Of a stretch of 12,265 bases of DNA, positions 1 through 5,829 are shown one piece after another (position 1 is the stretch's first letter; each line of letters starts with the position of its first letter). This DNA is from CAVWCW01 sp965365625 (GTDB lineage: Bacteria; Pseudomonadota; Gammaproteobacteria; Chromatiales; Chromatiaceae): positions 1 through 12,265 of the forward strand of contig CBDUCL010000071.1 in assembly GCA_965365625.1 (NCBI GenBank), written 5' to 3'. The position numbers were made by a program, and so were the translations under genes. The notes beneath the pieces were generated by a model that saw only the letters and a program-made list of their open reading frames with translations, was not told the DNA's origin and ran no database searches.

Positions 1-243
1 GCACAGATCCAACGATCAATAGTCGACGGATGATATTCGTGGGGATACCTCAGGGACAGACCACGGTTCTGGCGAAATCGAGACCCGCATATAGCCGGCG
101 CGTTCCTCCGTGCGTGACCTTTGGATGACGGCTCATGGGTATGCCTGACATCGTTGTTTGTTCCCTTCTTTTGATCCGCCCTGTGTGGACCCGCATGCAG
201 GGTGGTGTGGGGACTGGGGGTTAGACGCCCCCGGTTACCCGAT
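1..243 (+). mobile_element. 3' end of a group II intron (domains V and VI), 5' part outside the window
   Basis: The plus strand at 173-207 folds like a group II intron domain V: a lower stem CCGCCCTG/CAGGGTGG, an upper stem TGTG/CGCA closed by GACC, and a two-base bulge (TG) on the 3' side. I recall the same GGACCC-containing arrangement from domain V of other bacterial introns. A domain VI-like hairpin follows (about 209-240, GGGGG/CCCCC) and the sequence then runs out in TTACCCGAT, a typical intron 3' end finishing in a purine-pyrimidine (AT) at 243. The intron lies antisense to the cassette genes and ends exactly where the attC site after the 243-833 gene should begin, as expected for introns that target attC. 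No reverse transcriptase/maturase frame can be recognised in 1-170; stops occur in all plus frames. The opening bases of domain V (GATC) differ from the usual form, so the copy may be degenerate. Structure seen directly; identity inferred from recalled family patterns. Confidence 0.6.
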
Positions 244-833
244 TAGAGGTTTTTCGGTTTGCGCTCATTTATAACCCAAATAATCATTACAACGATTAAC
301 GAGATAATAGACAGTACTAATTTATGGTTTAGAAGCGACTCAAAACTAGTTACCGCACCACCAAGATTTAGAGATGGACTAGACCACCAGATCATTTCAC
401 CAAGACCAGAAGTAATCAGTGCCATTGCTAACCAAGACGCTACTTTAAGATAAAGGGCGCAGCCAATAGCCAGAACCGCCAAGCCAATACACCACTGAAC
501 CAATAGTTTTTTTATGCTTTCTTCCTTTGACTCCCAGTCTCTAATGGCTCTTTCCAACTTTAGTTTGGTTTTATACGGCTCGATTTGTGGCCTGCGAATC
601 TTGCTTAATTCCTGGTCGGATTTACCTTTTTCGTATTCTTTTACTTGTTTAAAGTTAGACTCATAATCTGCAACCAACTCTTCAAGGGTTCCTGCCTGCT
701 TGATCTTTTCCTCTGCGAAATCGTCTAAAACCGAAGCTGTATCATAGAAATATTTAACATAAACAAAGTGGGTTGTTTGAGACACAAGCACAATCATGGC
801 CAGAACGAATAATGTGATTTGAAATCCTCTCAT
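243..833 (-). CDS. Integron-cassette hypothetical membrane protein (196 aa)
   Basis: I do not recognise a named family. The product has an N-terminal hydrophobic segment (about residues 5-25), a charged, Lys/Glu-rich and probably helical middle (about 35-108), then two closely spaced hydrophobic segments (about 110-148) and a last one (about 170-188) before a short basic tail. This suggests a small inner-membrane protein with a soluble, coiled-coil-like loop. The ATG at 833 is supported by a strong Shine-Dalgarno, AAGGAGG at 844-850, ten bases upstream. The gene is AT-richer than the backbone genes, lies in the same direction as the Sel1 gene at 928-1551 and is separated from it by an attC-like site: the one-gene-per-cassette pattern of integrons. 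Its TAA stop (243-245) is formed at the junction with the group II intron. Function unknown; the cassette assignment is inference from the flanking recombination sites. Confidence 0.75.
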   Translation of the reverse strand: MRGFQITLFVLAMIVLVSQTTHFVYVKYFYDTASVLDDFAEEKIKQAGTLEELVADYESNFKQVKEYEKGKSDQELSKIRRPQIEPYKTKLKLERAIRDWESKEESIKKLLVQWCIGLAVLAIGCALYLKVASWLAMALITSGLGEMIWWSSPSLNLGGAVTSFESLLNHKLVLSIISLIVVMIIWVINERKPKNL

Positions 834-855
834 TTTTCTACGACCTCCTTATTAC

Positions 856-940
856 CTCTAACGCCAAATTCACTGAAAGCAACAAGCAGAGCGAGGAACG
901 AGCGGCGCTTTTTGCTGTCCGGTGGAATTACTTGTTATTT
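856..940 (-). repeat. attC-like recombination site between two cassettes
   Basis: Read on the minus strand, the segment begins with AATAAC and ends in GTTAGAG, so the outer TAAC/GTTA boxes pair. Inside them AATTC-AC pairs with GTGAATT, leaving one unpaired C on the minus (top) strand, which is an extrahelical G on the opposite (bottom) strand. A further AGCAA/TTGCT stem follows, and the centre is a GC-rich imperfect hairpin. Outer boxes, inner boxes, a single extrahelical G on the bottom strand and a length of about 85 bases are the hallmarks of an integron attC. The last codons of the Sel1 gene run into it (TAA at 928-930), and the ribosome binding site of the next cassette gene lies just past it (844-850), both usual in cassette arrays. 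Confidence 0.72.
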
Positions 941-1551
941 GATTCACCTAACTGCCTCAACGCAGCCGTTGCTTCTTCGTGCCCCTGTGCGGCGGCCTTT
1001 TCATACCATTCCTTGGCAATTTCTATATTTTCTGGAACCCCGCGCCCGTTTTCATAGAAATCTCCAAGCATGTACTGGCCGTGCATATGATCTCGGGTAG
1101 CTGCCATTTTGTAGAACTGAAAGGCCGTTTTTTCTGCTAGATCCTTGTCCTCAGAAAATGGCCCTTCTTCGATTTTCAGGACGATTTCGGCAAGCATTAC
1201 CATTGAGCTAGAGTTTCCAGCCCGTGCAGGTTCTCTGCAAAGGTGAAATGCTAACGGTAAGTTTTTTTCTACCCCTTCGCCATACAAGTGCATATTGCAA
1301 AGGTTATTCATGGCCCAGAGGTTTCCTTTTTCAGCAGCACGCGTATAAAGAGACACTGCTTCTGCGTAGCTTTTCTCAACCTGATTACCCGTGAAATAGA
1401 AGTAACCGAGTTTCGTCATCGCTTCGTGATTGCCTTGGTCTGCTAAAGCTCGAAGCGATGAGGGATCATTGGGAAGGTTATCTTCAGCACGTACAACAGT
1501 GACCAAAACCAAAAATATTAACGCGATCTTGTTCATTTGCTTTTTACACAT
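928..1551 (-). CDS. Secreted Sel1-like repeat protein in a gene cassette
   Basis: The 207-residue product has an N-terminal signal peptide (MNKIALIFLVLVTVVRA, probable cleavage before EDNLP) followed by Sel1-like (TPR-related) repeats. These lie at about residues 40-75, 76-111, 112-156 (degenerate) and 157-197. The repeats show the usual pattern, for example AMTKLGYFYFTG..., LYGEGVEKNLPLAFHLC and YENGRGVPENIEIAKEWYEKAAAQG. Sel1 proteins are helical-repeat scaffolds for protein-protein contacts; the partner here cannot be told. Two starts are possible: ATG at 1551, which sits inside the GTTATG end of the upstream attC-like site, and ATG at 1536, which leaves a cleaner signal peptide. Neither has a clear Shine-Dalgarno. 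Low GC compared with the backbone and flanking palindromes support a cassette origin. Repeat family and secretion signal are clear; biological role is not. Confidence 0.85.
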   Translation of the reverse strand: MCKKQMNKIALIFLVLVTVVRAEDNLPNDPSSLRALADQGNHEAMTKLGYFYFTGNQVEKSYAEAVSLYTRAAEKGNLWAMNNLCNMHLYGEGVEKNLPLAFHLCREPARAGNSSSMVMLAEIVLKIEEGPFSEDKDLAEKTAFQFYKMAATRDHMHGQYMLGDFYENGRGVPENIEIAKEWYEKAAAQGHEEATAALRQLGESNNK

Positions 1552-1658
1552 AACGTCTTAGCGTTTATCCGTCGTGCATCTCCTCCCCACAGTCCGACGC
1601 TGGCACTCCGCCTGCGCGCATGACGGATCAAACGCCTGTCGGGCTACGCCAGGTTACG
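1549..1658. repeat. attC-like palindrome upstream of the Sel1 cassette
   Basis: The arms GCGTTTATCCGTC (1561-1573) and GACGGATCAAACGC (1622-1635) pair perfectly except for one extra C in the right arm on the plus strand, giving an extrahelical base (G on the minus strand) as in attC. The stem continues inward with TGC/GCA. The outer boxes CATAAC (1549-1554) and GTTACG (1653-1658) also pair. The spacing between outer and inner boxes is uneven, 6 bases on the left and 17 on the right, which is not typical. The extrahelical base would also imply the opposite orientation to the 856-940 site. It could be a degenerate attC, a hybrid, or part of the neighbouring IS91-like element's end. Confidence 0.4.
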
Positions 1659-1980
1659 AAGTGCCAGCGCCCGATTTGGGGATTGTTTTTGGTGGCTTCC
1701 GCCTCGGTGCGCAGCAAGCTGCCTCGCTAAAGAGGCTTCGGCGCCAGTTTGGGCGGTTTTGATTGGGTTCCTTCGCTCCTTGGGCGCTCCTTGTTCGCCA
1801 TTTACCCCGAGTATACTCCGGTTTTTGCGCTTGGGAACCCAGGGCTCCCTCGACCGTTGCCTAGGCCATGGCCCTCATTCCCGGGTATCTGTTGCTCAGG
1901 CAGTCGGATCGTCACCCTCCATCAAAACGTTGCGGGGGGATTTCCTCGGTCATGCGCAACCGACCGGGGCGATATTTCGG
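1659..1980. other. Non-coding, structure-rich stretch between attC-like site and transposase remnant
   Basis: No frame here looks like a protein. The segment has several hairpins: GCCTC...GAGGC and CAGC/GCTG near 1705-1735, a long-range inverted repeat TGGGTTCC (1764-1771)/GGAACCCA (1834-1841), and the perfect 10-base palindrome GAGTATACTC (1809-1818) inside it. It lies directly downstream of the minus-strand IS91-like transposase fragment. IS91-family elements carry their replication origin there, so it may be that element's remaining 3' end; it may also include worn attC sites. That identification is inference. Confidence 0.35.
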
Positions 1981-2246
1981 TCAGGGATATGCGCAGTGGG
2001 TATCCGTCGCCTCGGTTTCAGGATCTTGCTCGGGCGCTAGGCACTCGAGGTCCTGGCGGATCGCCGCCAGGCGCTTTTGGCGGCAGCAGTTGGCCAGGAA
2101 CCTACAGTGGCGGAACCGCATGAAACCCTTGTGCAGCAATTGCAGAAGGAAGCGCCGGATCGGCTCTTCGGGTTCGACCCACGGCCGCTTGTGGCGGGCC
2201 CGACCGGCGTAGTCGTTGCAGTGCCGCTCGATCCGTCCGTTCTTTA
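1981..2246 (-). pseudogene. IS91-family-like transposase, C-terminal fragment
   Basis: On the minus strand a frame of about 88 residues ends at TGA (1981-1983). It contains PEEPIRRFLLQLLHKGFMRF followed by RHCRFLANCCRQKRLA, which closely resembles the conserved C-terminal block of IS91/IS801-type HUH (Y2) transposases, where the usual form is E-F-[IL]-RRFLLHVLP-x-GF-x-RIRH-[FY]-G-x-L-A. The catalytic HUH and tyrosine motifs are absent because the frame is closed by an in-frame stop just upstream of 2247, so only the last fifth or so of the protein remains. It is therefore a dead remnant. It marks past IS91-type activity next to the cassette array, a known mechanism for moving neighbouring genes by rolling-circle transposition. 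Confidence 0.65.
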
Positions 2247-2299
2247 ATCTATTGAGTCAAGTAGAGGAGGGGGCGGAACCCCGAGCGTTCGCCGCTCCC

Positions 2300-2540
2300 T
2301 GGCCCGCGGCAAAGACACCGAACTCCCTGTGCCCCCTTTGCCCGGCCCCGGCCGCATGACCCCCTGGTCGCCGGCCATATCGTCGCCGATCATGGCGAAG
2401 GCGCCGCAACGGTGCAGCTCGTCGCCAGACGCCTGCTCCGCGTGCGCCGCGCCGGCACCAGCGGCCAACAGGTTTACACGCGCACCGGGGAGATCAAGGG
2501 CTCGGCGCCGGCGCTGCCCGCGAATCATCTGGAGATTTGA
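2300..2540 (+). pseudogene. C-terminal tail of an unidentified protein
   Basis: From about 2358 to the TGA at 2538-2540 the plus strand holds a frame with a very strong G/C preference at third codon positions, as in true high-GC genes. Its end reads ATVQLVARRLLRV...GTSGQQVYTRTGEIKG...NHLEI. Before about 2355 the frame turns proline/arginine-rich and unconvincing, and no start with a ribosome site is visible. I read it as the last 60 or so residues of a gene whose front was lost when the IS91-like element or another rearrangement joined at about 2247-2355. I do not recognise the family; an island-borne DNA-processing protein is possible but unsupported. Overlapping minus-strand frames look like shadows. 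Confidence 0.3.
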
Positions 2541-2680
2541 GTGACCCGTGGACAGAAAATCCATTGCTCGATTCTTTCCCAAAATGCCGACAGGCACCAC
2601 CGAGAAACAACCACTTGCAGTGATCTGATCCCAAAATAAAGTACGCTATCCTATTGAAATATATAGGGAAATAGTGCGCA

Positions 2681-2725
2681 CTCTTAATCCATAGGTCGAA
2701 GGTTCGAATCCTTCACGGCCCACCA
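2681..2725 (+). other. 3' half of tRNA-Lys(CTT): attachment-site copy at an island boundary
   Basis: The segment reads as the anticodon loop CTCTTAA (anticodon CTT at 2683-2685), the 3' anticodon strand TCCAT, a five-base variable loop, and a complete T arm GAAGG-TTCGAAT-CCTTC. It ends with the 3' acceptor strand ACGGCCC, discriminator A and encoded CCA (2723-2725). Upstream there is no GGGCCGT acceptor strand or D arm, and GCGCA before the loop cannot pair with TCCAT, so the tRNA is not complete. Sharp loss of tRNA sequence at the anticodon loop is the classic footprint of a tyrosine-recombinase integration site. The intact tRNA should lie at the other end of the element, to the left, and the backbone begins at 2726. 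A tRNA-Lys gene is a known ICE/island target, for example for PAPI-1. Confidence 0.8.
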
Positions 2726-2733
2726 CTTCTGGC

Positions 2734-2765
2734 AAAGGGTTAGGCGAGAGCCTAGCCTTTTTTTT
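2734..2765 (+). terminator. Rho-independent terminator after the tRNA-Lys segment
   Basis: Stem GGTTAGGC (2738-2745), loop GAGA, return strand GCCTAGCC (2750-2757) with one G-U pair, then eight T residues (2758-2765). The three A residues at 2734-2736 can extend the stem in the other direction. It lies nine bases after the CCA and is probably the original terminator of the tRNA-Lys gene, now separated from the promoter half. Confidence 0.85.
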
Positions 2766-2976
2766 GTCTGCGTGGAGGGGGGCGCTGTAACGGAATGTAA
2801 GAAAGGGTTTCGGTTTGGTTCCGCGGGTTTTGGTTTTGGTACCATTTACTTAAATCATACTTAAACCGCTTGACCCTCCGGTGGCCAAAGCATGGATTGA
2901 GCTGCGGTAGGATACCGAGTCCCTTCAGGGGATGGCCGGTCGTCTCATGAGGTGGCTGTAACAGGAGACCCTGCAG
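2766..2976 (+). promoter_or_regulatory. Leader of the RRM-like gene with tandem ACTTAAA repeats
   Basis: This 211-base intergenic stretch follows the tRNA terminator, so the gene at 2977 needs its own promoter. It contains an AT-rich patch with two direct ACTTAAA repeats (2848-2854 and 2859-2865) offset by 11 bases, about one helical turn, a spacing suited to a dimeric regulator or a promoter element. No convincing -35/-10 pair could be fixed. A ribosome site AGGAG (2963-2967) stands nine bases before the ATG at 2977. Confidence 0.35.
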
Positions 2977-3378
2977 ATGATCCTATTTGTTCGTGATGTC
3001 CCAAAGAATTTGTCCCGCAAGGAACTGCGACGAGCTGTCGAAGAGGCCCTGAAACCCCGAATCCGGTTTCCGTTCCAAGACCTGCCCACGGTCACCAAGG
3101 CGAAATTTCTGGTGATACACGACAGGGATACGGGCGGCACCGAACGCCATGGGTTGGTAATGGTGCAGAGCGGGCGGAAAGGCGAATCAGCGCTCGGGAA
3201 GTTTCGCCGCGTGCGTCTGAAAGACCGGATTTGTACAGTGAGGCCCTATGTAAAGCGCAATTGTAAGAATCCTGCTGAGCGCGTTAGCCTGCAAGCGGGC
3301 CTTAGCCAGCAAAGCGGCGATCGCCGACGCAGCAATATCGATGCGGAGATCGAACGCAAGCCTTATATCCAAAGGTAG
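2977..3378 (+). CDS. Small single-domain RRM-like RNA-binding protein
   Basis: The 133-residue product begins with ILFVRDVPKNLSRKELRRAV, matching the first strand and helix of an RNA recognition motif (RNP2-like ILFVRDVP). A strand follows at about 40-48 (KAKFLVIHD), then HGLVMVQS at about 58-65 (RNP1 position, lacking the usual aromatic pair), a helix at about 67-76 and a last strand ICTVRPYV. The beta-alpha-beta-beta-alpha-beta order is complete by about residue 92. A basic tail with DRRR (115-118) follows, as in other stand-alone bacterial RRM-like proteins. The start is fixed by AGGAG nine bases upstream. It is the first backbone gene beside the tRNA-Lys site, on its own transcript. The fold is inferred from pattern; RNA target and role are unknown. 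Confidence 0.72.
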   Translation: MILFVRDVPKNLSRKELRRAVEEALKPRIRFPFQDLPTVTKAKFLVIHDRDTGGTERHGLVMVQSGRKGESALGKFRRVRLKDRICTVRPYVKRNCKNPAERVSLQAGLSQQSGDRRRSNIDAEIERKPYIQR

Positions 3379-3428
3379 GGGATCGGGGCACCACCCGGGC
3401 AGCGCCGGCCACTACCTGAACTAGTTTG

Positions 3429-3448
3429 CTCCCCGGGATGGGGAGGGT
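3429..3448 (+). terminator. Weak hairpin after the RRM-like gene
   Basis: CTCCCC (3429-3434) pairs with GGGGAG (3440-3445) around a five-base loop, followed only by GGTTT. It lies about 50 bases past the stop of the RRM-like gene. Stem quality is good but the T tract is poor, so termination here is a guess. Confidence 0.25.
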
Positions 3449-3625
3449 TTCGTCGGCTCATTCCTCGCGACAGCCGTGGCAACCTCGCCTGTTGACTTCC
3501 GCCTGTTTGTTGGTCAATCACCACGCTGCTGTTTGGATCGCTACTGTTGTATCATCTGGGTTGTTTCATCGGGTTTCGGCTGCAAGCCGGGGTTCACCCC
3601 GATCGCCTGTGTAGCGGCTGGTTGC

Positions 3626-3707
3626 GGCGACAAGTCTGGGTGCAGTGCGGGGTCGCCAAAGCGCAGTGTCCGGACCGGCTTTTCGGTCTCCGGCCTTGCG
3701 GGCGACC
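3626..3707 (+). promoter_or_regulatory. Structured leader with competing stems upstream of the TonB receptor operon
   Basis: Within the 435-base gene-free stretch 3379-3813, three segments can pair in alternative ways. GGCGAC (3626-3631) can pair with GTCGCC (3652-3657), or GGTCGCC (3651-3657) with GGCGACC (3701-3707). The second choice encloses a GC-rich arm, CCGG-ACCG/CGGT-CCGG with loop GCTTTT (about 3670-3693). A further AAGATC/GATCTT pair lies just downstream (about 3713-3735). Mutually exclusive stems in a long leader are what a riboswitch or attenuator would show. I see no match to cobalamin or cyclic di-GMP riboswitch conserved cores. No clear promoter could be placed in the rest of the stretch; TTGACT at about 3493 lacks a good -10. 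Confidence 0.3.
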
Positions 3708-3800
3708 TTCAAAAGATCGGCTCTTTTCAAGATCTTCGGCGTATCTAGCTGGCAGTGATAAGCCGGCGCCTTCTCCGCCGCCGACCCGCGCTTACTGAAG

Positions 3801-3805
3801 AAGGA
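3801..3805 (+). promoter_or_regulatory. Ribosome binding site supporting a TTG start
   Basis: AAGGA lies eight bases before TTG at 3814. The next in-frame ATG is 44 codons further on, past the signal peptide, so this site decides the start of the receptor gene. Confidence 0.7.
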
Positions 3806-3813
3806 ATCTGCTC

Positions 3814-5829
3814 TTGCACCTAGCTCGTCGTCGCCGCCGCCAAGCGACTTTTCTGTCTGTCTGCGCAGCCTCCGCGCTCGCCCTGGCGACGGGTTTGGCC
3901 TGGGGACAGCCGCCGGCCGACGAGTCGGCACCCAGCTTCACCGAGATGTCGCTCAAGGAACTGATGGCGTTGGAGGTGTTCACTGCGGCGTCCCTGTTGG
4001 AGACGGAATACAGCAAGGCCCCGGGCACCGTATACAGCTTCGACCGCGCCGATTTTCTCCGACTTGGGGTGCGTCGCCTCGACGACCTGCTGCAGTTCGT
4101 CCCCGGGTTCCAGCTCAATCAGTACCGCAAGCGCCATCGCTCGATCTGGGCTCGCGGGCTGCTCGACCGCTACAACGACAAGCTGGTGCTGATGGTCGAC
4201 GGGATCCGAATGCGCCACCTGTACTACGGGCATTTTTCCCTCGGCGACAACTTTCCCCTGGAAAAGATCGAGAAGGTGGAGATTATCCTCGGTCCCGCCT
4301 CCAGTCTGTATGGGGCCAACGCCTTTGGCGGAATTATCTCGGTGCAGACCAGGGCCTTCTCCAGCCAGCCCGAGGCCGAGGCCAGCCTGGAACTCGGCAA
4401 CCATGAGCGCGCCAAGGGTACGGTCTTTTATAACAGCCCGAAGCTGCAGGCATTTGCCAGCTATCTGACCCAGGACGCCCCATTCCGGGACGATCGCCGG
4501 AGCTTCATCGGCGGCGATACCTTGCAGCCCCTGGACGAGGACTACCGGAACCTGTTCCTAAAGGCAAAGCCGCTCCCCGGGCTGACCCTGATGCTGGATT
4601 ATTACCGCAACGATACCCCCTTCCTGTTTATTCCCGAGACCCAGGACTCCTTCGTCGAGGAGCGCCCCTTGACCCTGGCAGCGCGCTACGAGGCGGGCGC
4701 TTTGGAAACCGGGAGGATAGAGGCCAATGCCTACTACACCTGGGACGATGCGCGTGAGCACGAGATCGAGCAGCAGACCCGGCGCCTCGGGTACCAGGAA
4801 CACCAGGATGCCATCATGGCCGGCGCCGAGCTGACCGGCTTCAAACGTCTGCAGGCGCACGTGCTGGCTCTCGGCCTGTCCTGGCGGCACGAGCGGGCCG
4901 AAGATATGGACTTCGTGCGCTATCACCACTTCGCGGAAGGCTTCTTGGATCCCCCCGTTACCGGCTCTCTGCTGTCGGAGCCGAATATCCGCAACAACGA
5001 TTACGCCCTGTTCGTGCAGGACGTGTGGGACATCAATCCCGAAGTCAGCCTCACCCTGGGGGGCCGCTACGACTGGTTCGAGCGCTTTGGCGACCACTTC
5101 AACTACCGGGCGGCTCTGGTCTACAACCCGGATGACCACCAGACCTGGAAGCTGCTTTACGGCACTGCCATTCGCACCCCCAGTTTTCGCGAGTACCTCA
5201 AGGTCTTGGAGGGGACGGACTTCGTGCCACCGGTTCCAGAGCCGGAGCGTATCCGCTCTCTCGAAATCGGCTACCTGTACCAATGGGAGCAAGCCAACCT
5301 GAGCGCCACCTTGTTCCGTAACGAGGTGGACGACTATATTCACGAGGTACCTACCCCGGATGGCGCGGACGAGTACTTCGCGAACAGCGATGACCCCTGG
5401 CGCATGCGCGGGGCCGAGGCCCTGCTGCAACTGCGTCCCAACGAGCGCTTGGACCTGCGTCTCGGCCTGGCCTACCTGGACGCGGAGGACACCGGCAGCG
5501 GCGACGACTTGCCTTACCTGGCCCCCTGGAGCGGCAGCTTCAATCTCAATTACGCGTTCGCGGCCCGCCATACCGCCGGCTTCTCGCTGATTTACAACAG
5601 CCAGCGCGATGACACCAACGATTTTCGGAATGACGATCCGGACGCTTTCGTGTTGGTAAACCTGTTCGGCTACGGGCGTATCAACAAGCAGTGGTCCTAC
5701 GCGCTGGGAGTCGACAACCTGTTTGATAAGCGCATCTACGACGCTGCGGCGGATTTCGGCAGCCAGCACAACACCGAGAAGAGCGAACGGGAAATCTGGG
5801 CGCGGCTGGAATGGAAGCTCGGCCTTTGA
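3814..5829 (+). CDS. TonB-dependent outer-membrane receptor (BtuB/FepA-like architecture)
   Basis: The 671-residue product has an Arg-rich N terminus and a signal peptide ending at about residue 31 (ATGLAWG before QPP). The segment MSLKELMALEVFTAAS (45-60) matches the conserved lead-in of many receptors of this class. A plug domain follows (about 60-178) with LDDLLQFVPGFQ, LVLMVDGIRM, IEKVEIILGPASSLYGANAF and GGIISV, then a beta-barrel rich in alternating aromatic residues. Receptors of this family take up ligands across the outer membrane with energy from TonB-ExbBD; the ligand is not evident. The chain ends in LEWKLGL rather than the aromatic residue usual for outer-membrane barrels. Start is TTG with AAGGA eight bases upstream. 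It is the first gene of a coupled operon: its 3' end overlaps the YfiR-family gene by 19 bases, suggesting a role in cyclic di-GMP signalling as well as, or instead of, nutrient uptake. Long minus-strand frames within it are shadows. Confidence 0.92.
   Translation: MHLARRRRRQATFLSVCAASALALATGLAWGQPPADESAPSFTEMSLKELMALEVFTAASLLETEYSKAPGTVYSFDRADFLRLGVRRLDDLLQFVPGFQLNQYRKRHRSIWARGLLDRYNDKLVLMVDGIRMRHLYYGHFSLGDNFPLEKIEKVEIILGPASSLYGANAFGGIISVQTRAFSSQPEAEASLELGNHERAKGTVFYNSPKLQAFASYLTQDAPFRDDRRSFIGGDTLQPLDEDYRNLFLKAKPLPGLTLMLDYYRNDTPFLFIPETQDSFVEERPLTLAARYEAGALETGRIEANAYYTWDDAREHEIEQQTRRLGYQEHQDAIMAGAELTGFKRLQAHVLALGLSWRHERAEDMDFVRYHHFAEGFLDPPVTGSLLSEPNIRNNDYALFVQDVWDINPEVSLTLGGRYDWFERFGDHFNYRAALVYNPDDHQTWKLLYGTAIRTPSFREYLKVLEGTDFVPPVPEPERIRSLEIGYLYQWEQANLSATLFRNEVDDYIHEVPTPDGADEYFANSDDPWRMRGAEALLQLRPNERLDLRLGLAYLDAEDTGSGDDLPYLAPWSGSFNLNYAFAARHTAGFSLIYNSQRDDTNDFRNDDPDAFVLVNLFGYGRINKQWSYALGVDNLFDKRIYDAAADFGSQHNTEKSEREIWARLEWKLGL

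Noticed and set aside
1749..2212. Overlapping plus-strand frames of 93 to 124 codons
   Set aside because: They are Pro/Ser/Arg-rich without domains. The right part is explained by the IS91-like fragment on the minus strand, and the rest is structure-rich non-coding DNA.
2244..2600. 118-codon minus-strand frame
   Set aside because: The plus-strand frame ending at 2540 has much better third-position bias and a protein-like sequence; the minus frame looks like its shadow.
2640..2725. Complete tRNA-Lys gene
   Set aside because: Acceptor 5' strand, D arm and 5' anticodon strand are all missing; only the 3' half is present.
3640..3760. Cobalamin or cyclic di-GMP riboswitch upstream of the receptor operon
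   Set aside because: A GGCAGTG near 3751 resembles the complement of a B12-box piece, and the operon is about cyclic di-GMP, but the conserved cores of either riboswitch class are not present in order.
4558..5769. 403-codon open frame on the minus strand
   Set aside because: It lies wholly inside the TonB receptor gene, has a low-complexity Val/Gln/Ala-rich composition typical of antisense frames in high-GC DNA, and shows no domain pattern.
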